Assembly (NCBI GenBank): GCA_012295275.1
Contig: CM022675.1
Coordinates: 16,327,189-16,391,188, forward strand
Direction of reading: 5' to 3'
Source: Chrysomallon squamiferum
Lineage: Eukaryota > Mollusca > Gastropoda > Neomphalida > Peltospiridae
Length of the DNA stretch: 64,000 nt
Positions 13,701 to 27,800 of the stretch are shown here, in pieces (positions within the stretch are counted from its first letter, which is position 1; every line of letters begins with the position of its first letter). Below the pieces are notes generated by a model. It made no database searches, was not told where the DNA came from, and was given only the letters and a program-made list of their open reading frames with translations. The translations under genes and the position numbers were made by a program.

Positions 13701-16700
13701 AAAATACAGACAGATGAAAATGGTGATTTCTGTGTGTGTAATTTCAGAATCAAAACCTATCATATTAATAAAGATTACATTTTCTTCACATTGTGATACT
13801 GATATAGCCCATATATTGTGATCAATTTATAGACTCAGTCTTTAATGAATTTTTGTGACATTGGCCCACAGAGTCATGTAAGAATCTACATGGCAGCAGT
13901 GCGCAGTGTAAGAGTTGGGCTGACTCAGGTGAGTGTGAGAAAAACCCCGTCTGGATGAGTGTCAACTGTCGTCTGTCATGTCAGCTGTGTCATGTGGTGT
14001 GTCAGGACAAACACACCAGCAATGAGTGTGTTCTGTGGGCCAGTTTGGGCGAGTGTGACAAGAATCCAGTGTGGATGCACAAAAACTGTGCCAGGTCCTG
14101 CCAAGTGTGCGATGCTGGTGAGGAAAACATGTCTGTCAGCATGCATTCACACTGTGCATGCTCTGTGATTTTGTTGAGACGGTTGTGTTACGTTGTGTAG
14201 TCTCACACTTGGTTAGCAGCATGGTAACTTTGCATGGAGGTTTCATAGTTGATCTTCCCAAACATTAGCATTACTGTCTGTATGGAAAATGACAGCTGTG
14301 TGATGAGTTTATTTATTAGTGAATATTCTTGTATAGAATACAAATATTTGTGTTTTAATCACTGATGTAGTTCTGCCTGAAAACATGCCACATAAAGATG
14401 AATACCTACCTTTTAAAGTGTATATTTGATTCTAAAAAAATAGTACATTTCTTGTATATTTGTAAAATGTAAATAAAAATCCTTGATATATATGAAAATA
14501 CCAAAAAAGAGGTAATGTCACCCTGCAAACCCTTGTTATTTTATTGTCATACTTTATTATCAGCAAAGGCTTGTTGCATATAAAACTACAACAAAAAATA
14601 ACTTGGAGATATTCAAATTATGTCAATACAACCACAGACATACTTAATGTGAATTTTGAAAAAGATATAGAAATAACTTACCTGAAAGAACCACAAACAA
14701 CCTGCATGATTTGTTCACCATGTTCATACAACACATACATTTATTAACAGACATAATTATGTTAAATTTTTCTTAATTAATTACTTGGCACCTAACTGTA
14801 TTTGTTAATTCAGTATTAATAGTCAGAAATATTTAAATATATTAATCAGTATTAAAATATTCAAATTAGTTTGTGTTGTTAAAGTTAATATGACAGGAGA
14901 TGTTTATAAAGTAGTCTAATTTTGCTGTTTATAGCAATACTAAAGTATTCATGTTAACTCCAATACCTGATCTTTAGTCAGATTGTATTCACATTTAACT
15001 TCTGTTGGTTTTCCAGCTCTGAATTTGAGAATTATTTCAAATTATTGGTTTACTTAAAAAATAAAAATAATAGTTCATGTATGTTCATGAGTATTTTATA
15101 CTTATTTATTTATTGTAAGTATACACAATATACTTGGCCCATTTGTATCACAAAGGTACACTTAATAATAATAATAACTATAATAGTAATGATAACAACA
15201 ATGACAACAAAAATAACAACAATGACAGCAATAATAATAATAACAACATCAATAATATAATAATAATAACAGCAACAACAACAACAATAATATATTTTCA
15301 GGTAGCAATGATGCAGTGTGGCTTGGATTAAATGACAGAGAAATTTCAGATGAACTTTAGATGGACTGATGGGAGCAAAGTAGTCTATACAAACTGGGCT
15401 TTATCAGAACCCAACAACTATGGAGGCAAACATGAAGACTGTGTTTTGATGTTTTCATTTGTAAGTTACAACGTTTCCCATTCCAGCCAGTATCTGTTGC
15501 TTTTATGTCTGTGGTAAGGTTCATATAAAAGATTATTAACTGCTAAATGAAAAATATGTAGCACAAATAGGTATCCTGTTTAATTATCAATGTGATCTTT
15601 AACCATATGTATAATGCCACAAAATTAGATTTAAAATGTATAAATTAAATAAAACATTGCTTTCTTCAGTTTTTTTTTATAAATAGTGTAATGACAGTTA
15701 CAGTCTTTTTGTGCATCCAGTTATATTCCAGATTATTTATATTTATAGTTACTTCTGTAAATCTTTCAGAAATTGTGTTATGTAATGTCAAAATCATTCA
15801 TATACCGCATGTAAATAATTGGGACATTATCTGTAAATCTTTCAAAAATGTTCAGTATGTTAGTTCATAGATATTTACCTATAAGCTACTAGATAATGTA
15901 TTTAGTAAATAAGTTAACAGACATTTGTAAGTTATGAAGTATTGTCTATATATTATCTAAAATATTTTCTAAATTATGCTCTCTGAAAGATATTATATAT
16001 TAGTTAGACATCATACATAATTGGAAATTGTCTATAAGATATTGTCTGTCATATCAGATATTATCTATGTTATAAAGTATTATCACACATTGTCTGTACA
16101 ATATCAGACATTGTAAGTTACAAATGTTTTCTATAAGTTATCAAATTCTATTCAAAAGATGTCAAAAACTGTCTGAAATTTATCAAACATGGTTTTCTTG
16201 TTACTACATTTTGAAAATATTTAAAGAGAGTTGAGTAAAGAGACAGTTTTATCTCATTTCAGACAGGAACGTGGAATGACCACGTTTGTGACTTCCAGGC
16301 TCAGGGCTACGTGTGTAGACGACACAAACACATGTTGTCAACTACAGCACCGCCTGCATTTAGTGTTGGCTGTCCAAAGGTAATCAAAACTATTTACATA
16401 CAGTTTAACTTGTATTTGCTGTATACAGGTAATTTTCACTGCTCTTAATAAAGGCTAAAAGCAATTGTAGGCTGACAGAAATAATAGTAATAAATGAAAT
16501 ACAGATTTTTCTTTTTAATTTAATTTAATCCTTAAGTGTTGACAAGGAACCACTCTGGGAATTAGCATTATAAAAAGCATGAATTAAAAAGAAGACATGG
16601 ATATTGTGATGAGGCTGTGTACAAAAGGCTGAAATGTTTCAAACATGTGGCGTAATAATATACAGTATGTTGAAACATTTTAAATATAACTGTATACAGT

Positions 16701-18983
16701 ATGTTGAAACATTTTAAATATAACTGTATGCAGTATGTTGAGATATTTTAAATATAACTGTATGCAGTATGTTGAGATACTTTAAACATGGTGAAGCTGT
16801 ATTCTGTGTGATGAAATGTTGTGTAGCTATATACAACATATTGAAATATTTCAAACCTGTGGTGTAAGTGTATACAATATGTTGAGATGTTTGAAATAGA
16901 TGGTGTAACTTTATAATATGTTGAAATATTTCAAAGGTGGTACAGCTGTATAAAATATGTGAAATGTTTTAAATGTGGTCCAGCTGTATAAAATATGTAA
17001 AATGTTTTAAATGTGTACCACAGCTGTATACAATATGTGAAATGTTTTAAATGTGTAGTGCAGCTGTATAAAATATGTGAAATGTTTTAAATGTGTAGTG
17101 CAGCTGTATAAAATATGTGAAATGTTTTAAATGTGTAGTGCAGCTGTATAAAATATGTGAAATGTTTTAAATGTGTAGTGCAGCTGTATAAAATATGTGA
17201 AATGTTTTAAATGTGTAATGCAGCTGTATAAAATATGTGAAATGTTTTAAATGTGTAGTGCAGCTGTATAAAATATGTGAAATGTTTTAAATGTGTAGTG
17301 CAGCTGTATAAAATATGTGAAATGTTTTAAATGTGTAGTGCAGCTGTATAAAATATGTGAAATGTTTTAAATGTGTAGTGCAGCTGTATAAAATGTGTTG
17401 AAATATTTCAAACCTGTGGTGTATCTGTATACAGTGTGGTGAAATGATTTAAACAAACATGATGCATGAAACTAAGATGTATAAACTTTTATTTCAGAAT
17501 TCATTTGGCTACCAGTCCTGGTGTTACACGTTTAATACATCTCCACTTACCTGGACCACAGCTGAGTTGTTCTGTAAAACCAGACATGGCCACCTTGCCA
17601 CTGTTAATGACAGGTGTTTGATTACTGTGATTAACAATAAACCAAAATGTTACTTGTAATAAGTTACAGTTCAGAGAACGAGATGAATTTATTATTAAAT
17701 TTTGGATCAATATTTTTATACTGAGAATGTTTCATCAAATAAAATTTTAACTTTTAAGTACTCTTTTTTGTTTCTTTCCCCAAAGAGAAAAGTAAACCAA
17801 TTGGCCATTTTATACATATATTATTATAACTGTACTCTTTTAACTTTTAATTTAATCATCAGTTAAGACTGGATGTCACAAAACCCAAATCAAATATAAT
17901 TTTGAAACACTCAGCACAGATACATTTCATACATTTAATACATGATATGATATATATATATCATAATATAATGTAGAGAATAGTATACAGAAACTGTCTG
18001 ATTGTATGTAGTTTAGAATATAATATACACTGATATAGAAATATTCTGACTGTACACAGTTTAGAATAAAGTGTACAATGAAATATTCTGATTACAGATA
18101 CGTACAAGCATTCCTTGCTGCTGAATTGGTCAACAGAGATGATGTCTACTGGATTGGACTGACCGACAAGGCCACGCCTGGTCAGTACTGCTGGTCAAGC
18201 AATGCCAGTGTCACATACACACCATGGGGAAGATCTCACAATGGTGAGGTATATTTTTATATACCTGTCACTAGTCAGATACTGTTTTTATTAATCAACA
18301 AAATTGTAATCTTTCATTTAGTAAATGTTTTATATCAACAAAATTGTATTATCATTTAGTAAATGTTTTACATAAGATAAATTGTAATATGTTAAAATCA
18401 GTTCATTTAATGTAGATTACACAAATCTGTAGAAGCTGCTGTGTAAAAACTGAATAGCACCCACACACACAAACTCACAGGCAGACAGACAGACAGACAT
18501 AACAGTTATATCAAATTCTTATTTATCAGTTGATTGTGAATTGTAAGTCACTAAAAGAGACAAAAGAAATAAAGAAAAGAGATAATCTGGTGATCAGTTG
18601 AGAAATACATGAATTTTCACTGACAGGAAGTGAGAGAAATACCTGTGTTGCTATGGCAACTCTCCGCCCTGTTGGCCTGTGGCAGAATGTTGACTGCATG
18701 GCTCGAAAGCCTTTCATCTGTGAGAGACTGAGAGAGGGGTTCACAGCTCCCCCACTCACAACCCCCGCCCCCACCACAGCGTACGTCAGTTGTCCTGCAA
18801 ACTGGCATGCTTTCAATGACTACTGCTACAGGGTAAATTGTGCTGTTTATTTAATACTTTTGTGTCATTATGTTGCAGTTATTCTTTCACGTTTCTAAAA
18901 CTCAAATTTTAAACTTAAAATCTAAACTCTTGCAAAAGTAATTTAATAATAAATACTTGATACAATAATGTAATAAACAAATC

Positions 18984-19023
<40 letters not shown>

Positions 19024-19520
19024 TCTCAGCCTTGTGTCTCTTTGTGTCTCTTTGTTTCTTTGCCTCTTTCTTTTTCTCTCTATCTCACACAGACAAAGCA
19101 ATCTTACCAATATTACATTCTCCATATCATTTTAAAAAATACAACACATACATTTTCTTTTCACAACTACGCTGTTAACTGATGATGATGATGTTGATGA
19201 TCGTGTTTCAGCGAGAACAGAGGACTGTAACCACATCGCTGTCGTGGATTGAGGCACGTAGCTACTGTCGAGGATTTGGAGGTGATCTAGCTAGCATTCA
19301 TAATGAGGCAACCAACACATTCCTAATAAATACTGTGTTAGGGTGAGCAAACTTTGACCTGTCTCAGAACTGTTTTAATATTTAAATTATATAACAATGG
19401 CAAAACTGAATACTGTTTTGTGATATTTACATTACATGAAAATGTAACTTACATGAACATGGATATAAATATTTAATAGTTAAATTAATTGGAATAACAA
19501 AACAATTTTCATAACTGTTT

Positions 19521-19559
<39 letters not shown>

Positions 19560-21543
19560 GTATAATGAATAAAAGCAGGACTCCTGATTTTACTCAATGA
19601 CTAATTAATGCTGGGTACTGAAAAAAAAAAATTCAATTTGTGTTATGGCTGGTTTAATTTAATATTGAATAAAATAATTATATCAGGTTGTTAAATTTTT
19701 ATTTTAAAAATATTTAACTGTTGTTTGTATAACATATATAACAAACCATTGTTAACATCTTGAAATATATTTTCCTTATTTGTTTCTATATGTGTGTGTG
19801 TTTTTGTGTGTTTTTGTGTGTGTGTGTGTGTGTGTGGAGAGTGTGTACATGTGTTTTTCATTCTAAAAACAATAAATTGTTCTGCAGGTTTTCCCATCAT
19901 GGCAGTTTTTGGATAGGACTGAATGACCTGGACAGAGAAACCAGTAAGATTTCATTTAAAATTACAATCAGTGTTTTGTGATTGTCCATTTATAAATATC
20001 ACAGTATATTCACACTGTAATAACTACAATTTACAGATGTTTCATCATTTCATGATTGCAGGATTATTTTAAAATAGAAAATAACTGAAATCTTTTGTTT
20101 TCAAATATATATTTCAGGAAGAACTATCCATATTTTTTTTATCTTTCTTTATCTGTTTGTGTGTCTGCTGGTCTACTAGAGTTCTGTCCAGTTCAAATTT
20201 CAGGAATAAGTTTTTATCTTTCTGTGTCTCCTTTCTCTTGAATGATGACAACTAGGTGGACATATCTGTCTTTTTGTCAGTGTATGTGTCTGTCAGTGTA
20301 TAAATATCGATGTGTTTATTATCTATATTAAATCATTTGAAGAAATCCTCTGTGTTGAAGATTATCCATGGTTTGAATGAAAATATTTGTTTATAAAATT
20401 CTACAATTAAAAACCCACTCAACTACAAATGTTCATGCAATGTCTATATACATATGATATAACTGAGAATGAGATGAATAGTCAATTTCTGTACAGATGT
20501 TCCTGTATTAAAAGTGTGCTGTGTTGTAGGTTACAAACATTCCTGTATTAAAAGTGTCCTGTGTTGTAGGTTACAAACATTCCTGTATTAAAAGTGTGCT
20601 GTGTTGTAGGTTACAAACATTCCTGTATTAAAAGTGTGCTGTGTTGTAGGTTACAAACGTTCCTGTATTAAAAGTGTGCTGTGTTCTAGGTTACAAACAT
20701 TCCTGTATTAAACATGTGCTGTGTTGTAGGATACAAACATTCCTGTATTAAAAGTGTGCTGTGTTGTAGGATACAAACATTCCTGTATTAAACATGTGCT
20801 GTGTTGTAGGTTACAAATGTTCCTGTATTAAAAGTGTGCTGTGTTGTAGGTTACAAACATTCCTGTATTAAAAGTGTGCTGTGTTGTAGGTTACAAACAT
20901 TCCTGTATTAAAAGTGTGCTGTGTTGTAGGATACAAACATTCCTGTATTAAACATGTGCTGTGTTGTAGGTTACAAATGTTCCTGTATTAAAAGTGTCCT
21001 GTGTTGTAGGTTACAAACATTCCTGTATTAAAAGTGTGCTGTGTTGTAGGTTACAAACATTCCTGTATTAAAAGTGTGCTGTGTTGTAGGTTACAAACAT
21101 TCCTGTATTAAAAGTGTGCTGTGTTGTAGGTTACAAACATTCCTGTATTAAAAGTGTGCTGTGTTGTAGGTTACAAACATTCCTGTATTAAAAGTGTGCT
21201 GTGTTGTAAATTACAGATGTTCCTGTATTAAAAGTGTGCTGTGTTGTAGGTTACTCACATTCCTGTATTAAAAGTGTGCTGTGTTGTAGGTTACAAACAT
21301 TCCTGTATTAAAAGTGTGCTGTGTTGTAGGTTACAGATGGTCTGATGGAACACCATTTATGTATGCTAAATGGTACAATGGAGAGCCAAACGACTTCAAC
21401 AACAACGAGGACTGCGTTGTGATAAACAAAATGACAGGAAGGTGGAATGATGAGAACTGTTTTGTTGCCAAAAGTTTTGTTTGTCAAATACGCAGAGGTT
21501 GTTCTTTTATTACAGTTTACTTTTACTTAACTAACCCATTGGT

Positions 21544-21614
<71 letters not shown>

Positions 21615-24600
21615 TTTTATGTCTCTGTGTATGTATTTATAGGAAACAAAGGAAAAGAATGAATCCTTTAAAAAATAATTTAATTACTGCTAAAAGAATC
21701 TATTAAATTTGTATCTAAGAATCACACTATTATTGTTACTGTTGAATGTATGTTAACACTGTAGCATGTACAAACTCTGTTATGTTCTGACAAGTTGTTT
21801 TAATTATACAAGACTTTTTATTGACAGGGATGGCAATTCCATCAGTAACACCAAAACCAACAGTACCATACAGTAAGTTTTTACTAATCGGTTTTGCTAA
21901 CACTTCATTGTAACATCTGTGTATAAAATACATCCACTAAGTTTCAAATCTGTTTAAACAAAATGTACCTATTAATTATTAATCTATTTAAATTAAATAT
22001 ATCCATAAATTTACTAATCTATTAATTATTATAATGTAAAAACAGATCCAGTACATTTCTGATTTATTTAAATAAATACAAATCACATTATCAAATGACA
22101 TTTATTTAACATTTAACATATATACTATAAAACTGTCATATACTATCACAATATCATAATATGTGAATGCTTTCAAGTACTATTCTAGTCTGTCTACATT
22201 GATCTAGTGTTTATGTTTTAGTGTGTCCACATTGATCTAGTGTGTATGTTTTAATGTGTCTGCATTGATCTAGTGTGTATGTTTTAGTGTGTCTGCATTG
22301 ATCTAGTGTGTGTTTTAGTGTGTCAGCATTGATCTAGTGTGTATGTTTTAATGTGTCTGCATTGATCTAGTGTGTATGTTTTAGTGTGTCCACATTGATC
22401 TAGTGTGTATGTTTTAATGTGTCTGCATTGATCTAGTGTGTATGTTTTAGTCTGTCCACATTGATCTAGTGTGTATGTTTTAATGTGTCTGCATTGATCT
22501 AGTGTGTATGTTTTAATGTGTCTGCATTGATCTAGTCTGTATGTTTTAATGTGTCTGCATTGATCTAGTGTGTATGTTTTAATGTGTCTGCACTGATCTA
22601 GTGTGTATGTTTTAATGTGTCTGCACTGATCTAGTGTGTATGTTTTAATGTGTCTGCACTGATCTAGTGTGTGTGTTTTAATGTGTCTGCACTGATCTAG
22701 TGTGTATGTTTTAATGTGTCTGCACTGATCTAGTGTGTGTGTAAGTGTCTATGTTTTAGAGTGTCCACATTGATCTAGTGTGTGATGATGTTTTAGTGTG
22801 TATGTTACAGTGTGTGATGATGTTTTAGTGTGTATGTTATAGTGTGTGATGATGTTTTAGTGTGTATGTTACAGTGTGTGATGATGTTTTAGTGTGTATG
22901 TTACAGTGTGTGATGATGTTTTAGTGTGTATGTTACAGTGTGTGATGATGTTTTAGTGTGTATGTTACAGTGTGTGATGATGTTTTAGTGTGTATGTTAT
23001 AGTGTGTGATGATGTTTTAGTGTGTATGTTATAGTGTGTGATGATGTTTTAGTGTGTATGTTACAGTGTGTGATGATGTTTTAGTGTGTATGTTACAGTG
23101 TGTGATGATGTTTTAGTGTGTATGTTACAGTGTGTGATGATGTTGATGTTCAGTGTTCTGATAAGGACTGGGTGTACTATGGAGGTTACTGTTACAAAGT
23201 GTGTATGTGTATGTTTTAGTGTGTATGTTATAGTGTGTGATGATGTTTTAGTGTGTATGTTACAGTGTGTGATGATGTTTTAGTGTGTATGTTACAGTGT
23301 GTGATGATGTTTTAGTGTGTATGTTACAGTGTGTGATGATGTTTCAGTTCAGTGTTCTGATAAGGACTGGGTGTACTATGGAGGTTACTGTTACAAAGTG
23401 TCAGCAAGTCGTATGTGTATGTTTTAGTGTGTATGTTATAGTGTGTGATGATGTTTTAGTGTGTATGTTACAGTGTGTGATGATGTTTTAGTGTGTATGT
23501 TATAGTGTGTGATGATGTTTTTAGTGTGTATGTTATAGTGTGTGATGATGTTTTAGTGTGTATGTTATAGTGTGTGATGATGTTTTAGTGTGTATGTTAT
23601 AGTGTGTGATGATGTTTTAGTGTGTATGTTATAGTGTGTGATGATGTTTTAGTGTGTATGTCTTAGTGTGATGATGTTTCAGTTCAGTGTTCTGATAAGG
23701 ACTGGGTGTACTATGGAGGTTACTGTTACAAAGTGTCAGCAAGTCGTATGTGTATGTTTTAGTGTGTATGTTATAGTGTGTGATGATGTTTTAGTGTGTA
23801 TGTTACAGTGTGTGATGATGTTTTAGTGTGTATGTTATAGTGTGTGATGATGTTTTAGTGTGTATGTTATAGTGTGTGATGATGTTTTAGTGTGTATGTT
23901 ATAGTGTGTGATGATGTTTTAGTGTGTATGTTATAGAGTGTGATGATGTTTTAGTGTGTATGTTATAGTGTGTGATGATGTTTTAGTGTGTATGTTACAG
24001 TGTGTGATGATGTTTTAGTGTGTATGTCTTAGTGTGATGATGTTTCAGTTCAGTGTTCTGATAAGGACTGGGTGTACTATGGAGGTTACTGTTACTATGT
24101 CAGCAAGTCGTATGTTTTAGTGTGTATGTTATAGTGTGTGATGATGTTTCAGTTCAGTGTTCTGACAAGGACTGGGTGTACTATGGAGGTTACTGTTACT
24201 ATGTCAGCAAGTCGTATGTGTATGTTTTAGTGTGTATGTTATAGTGTGTGATGATGTTTTAGTGTGTATGTTATAGTGTGTGATGATGTTTCAGTTCAGT
24301 GTTCTGACAAGGACTGGGTGTACTATGGAGGTTACTGTTACTATGTCAGCAAGTCGTATGGTTCTGGGGTGAAGAGAACCTGGTTCAGTGCCAGACAATT
24401 CTGTATGGCAGCAGGTGGAGACCTCCTCAGCATCCACACCAGAAATGAGCACAACTACATCATTGGTCTGGTAATTTATATACCTGCTTTGTTGCTGTGC
24501 ATTTACATTACTCATCTAATGTACCATACAGTAACTTATACTACTACATCGCTGTTTTATTATCAATAGTATACATCTGTCTGAATAGCTGTGCTAGGTG

Positions 24601-24807
24601 GTGTATGAATATGTGCATCACTGGACTGGTACTGGTAACTGTAAAATGTACAACTGTGTCATTCTTATGGTAGCAGTAACTACACACAACTGTGTTGTCA
24701 CTTGTAGTAACCTTTAAAAACATATCACAGGAATAAATAAACATAAGAACCTAAAATTGTAAATTAATTTCTCCAATCTTTAATCAGTGTTTAAAAAGGA
24801 ATTTTAC

Positions 24808-24844
<37 letters not shown>

Positions 24845-27800
24845 TTTTTTATTAAATAGTTTTCACCTAGCTAGTTAATGTTTTCTATGTTTAGTGCTGG
24901 CTATGTATGGTTGCTAATAGCAACACTGTATGTTTTCACAGATCACCAAGTCACCCACCACCATGTTCTGGATTGGTCTGAATGAGCTCAGTATGAACAG
25001 TTACAGGTAAATCAAGTATTATGTTACACATTAGTCAGGTGTTACAATTACAGGTAAATCAAGTATATGTTATACATTAGTCATGTGTTACAATTACAGG
25101 TAAATCAAGTATTATGTTATACATTAGTCATGTGTTACAATTACAGGTAAATCAAGTATTATGTTGCACATTACTCAGGTGTTACAGTTACATGTAAATC
25201 AAGTATTATGTTACACATTAGTCAGGTGTTACAGGTAAATTATGTATTATGTTACACATTAGCCAGATGTTACAATTACAGGTAAATCAAGTTTTATGTT
25301 ACACATTAGTCATATGTTACAGGTAAATTAAGTGTAAGTTACAAATTAGTCAGGTGTTACAATTACAAGTTACTCATGTTATTGTTATAGGTTAATCAAG
25401 AGTACCTCTATCGATATATAATATAAATTTGTTCAGGTGGTCTGATGTAACAAGTTTTTCACTACATAATGTAAATATATCTTACTTTACTATACAGTAC
25501 TGATATATACTATAAATATATCTTACTTTACAATACAATACTGATATATACTGTAAATATATCTTACTTTACAATACAATACTGATATATACATAAATAT
25601 ATCTTACTTTACTATACAGTACTGAAATATACATAAATATATCTTACTTTACTATACAGTACTGAAATATACATAAATATATCTTACTTTACTATACAGT
25701 ACTGAAATATACATAAATATATCTTACTTTACTATACAATACTGATATACAATAAATATATCTTACTTTACTATACAATGCTGATATAGACTGTAAATAT
25801 ATCTTACTATACTATGCAATACTGATATATACTGTAAATATATCTTACTTTACTAGACAATACTAATATACAATAAATATATCTTACTTTACTATACAAT
25901 ACTGATATAGACTAACTATATCTTATTTTACTATACAATACTGATATATACTATAAATATTTGTTACTTTACTATACAATACTGATATATACTGTAAATA
26001 CATCTTACTTTACTATACAATACTGATATAGACTGTAACTATATCTTATTTTACTATACAATACTGATATATACTATAAATATTTGTTACTTTACTATAC
26101 AATACTGATATATACTGTAAATACATCTTACTTTACTATACAATACTGATATAGACTGTAAATATATCTAACTTTACTATACAATACTGATATATTGTAA
26201 ATATATCTTAATTTACTATACAATACTGATATATACATAAATATATCTTACTTTACTATACAATACTATATATATATACTATAAACATATCTTACTTTAC
26301 TTTACTGATATAACTTTGTTGTTGAGGTGGTCTGATGGAAGTCCTGACAATTACTATGCCTGGAACAAGAACGAGCCAAACGATGCGTACGGTGGTCAGA
26401 AATGTGTGAATATGTATCACGACAGTGGTGAGATGTGTTTTATTATTTCACGTCTCTCACTTAATAAATAAACTAGATTTATTAGTTAAGAAAATGTTTT
26501 TATATTTTTAATAATTTTCTTTATTTTCTATATTTATATATTTTGTTAATATATTAAGGAAGATATTACTTTGAAATCCAAACGTTTATATATATGTGTG
26601 ACTGTGTGTGTGTGTCTCTGTATGATAAAAAAATATTATTTCAGACATTATTTTTAACATACTAACAAGACGAAAGAGTACAGGAAATGAATTTTATTTT
26701 GTTCAAAGCATTTTTACAAACTTACTTTACGTCTTCAGGATGATATCCTCAAATGTGAAAATAATATAAGAAAATTAAATTATGCCTTTCTCTTTTCTTT
26801 TCTTTTTTTCTTCTTAATTTTATTTTTTTTAATTTTTTTTTTTTTTAAAACAGGTCTGTGGAATGATGACAACTGCATGGACATAAATGGTTTTATCTGT
26901 AAGAAAACAAACGTAACATCAACTCCAAAGATTCCTGTTCCAACACCAATAACAAATGGAGGCTGTTCTTTTGGTTCTGGAGTTCCTCAGAGTAGGTTGA
27001 CATCTGACCAAATAAATTTAAATTTAGACATATATAAAAAGTTTTACATAAACAGATTAATGAAAGCAAAAACCAACAGAAATCTTTACTAACTGAACAT
27101 GATTTTAGCTATTACATTTACTGATTATTGATAATCTTTTTCATAAACTGATAATTTAATGTTCCAAATATGCATAGTTATGAAACAGAGTAGATAAACC
27201 TTTGGTTGTGTTATACAAATTGTAGTATGTGAGTTTAATATATGTGAAAATTTCTGTAAGAATTTGAAGTTTTGTGAATTTATCTCACATGTGAGTTATA
27301 ACCTTAATTAAATATAATTAAATATGATGGAAAAATGCTTGCTTTAATTTGAAAACAAAACTTGCAAAAAGAAAAAAGGAAACATAAATTCAAGTAGATA
27401 ATTAACTTTTACAACTTGCTTAGCTAAAGTTGTTAATTACATGTATTCACAATGTTATTCAGTAGTAACTTGTAACATAAAGTCTTACTTAATTAAATAT
27501 GAATAACAGTCAAACTGAAGAGAATCATTTGGGTACTATGCATCCTGGATGTTACCCACACATAGTAGGAAAATTGTTTTCGAACTCATTTCAGGGAGAT
27601 TAAATGTTTATTCATTACCATTGTCTCAGTAGTAGGTAGATTGTTTTCTGTGTATTTCAGGTAATAAATGTTTATTCATTGTTGGACTCAATGAAAGTAG
27701 CTGGAGATCTTGGGAAGCTACCAGGAACAGGGTGAGATAACTATGACAAACAGTCAGACATTGCCTCCATTAGCAGCTACCAGGAACAGGGTGAGATAAC

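Noticed and set aside
20503-21340. CRISPR-like regular array
   Set aside because: Units are contiguous, without unique spacers, in a eukaryotic intron.
23086-23491. Frames of repeated VCDDVLVCMLQ in the exon-23 array
   Set aside because: Translation of the 32-bp minisatellite; stop-free only because of the repeat phase.
27732-27753. A 22-nt micro-intron (gtgaga to caaacag) in exon 27
   Set aside because: Far below workable intron size in animals, and the sequence is a copy of the intronic repeat unit.
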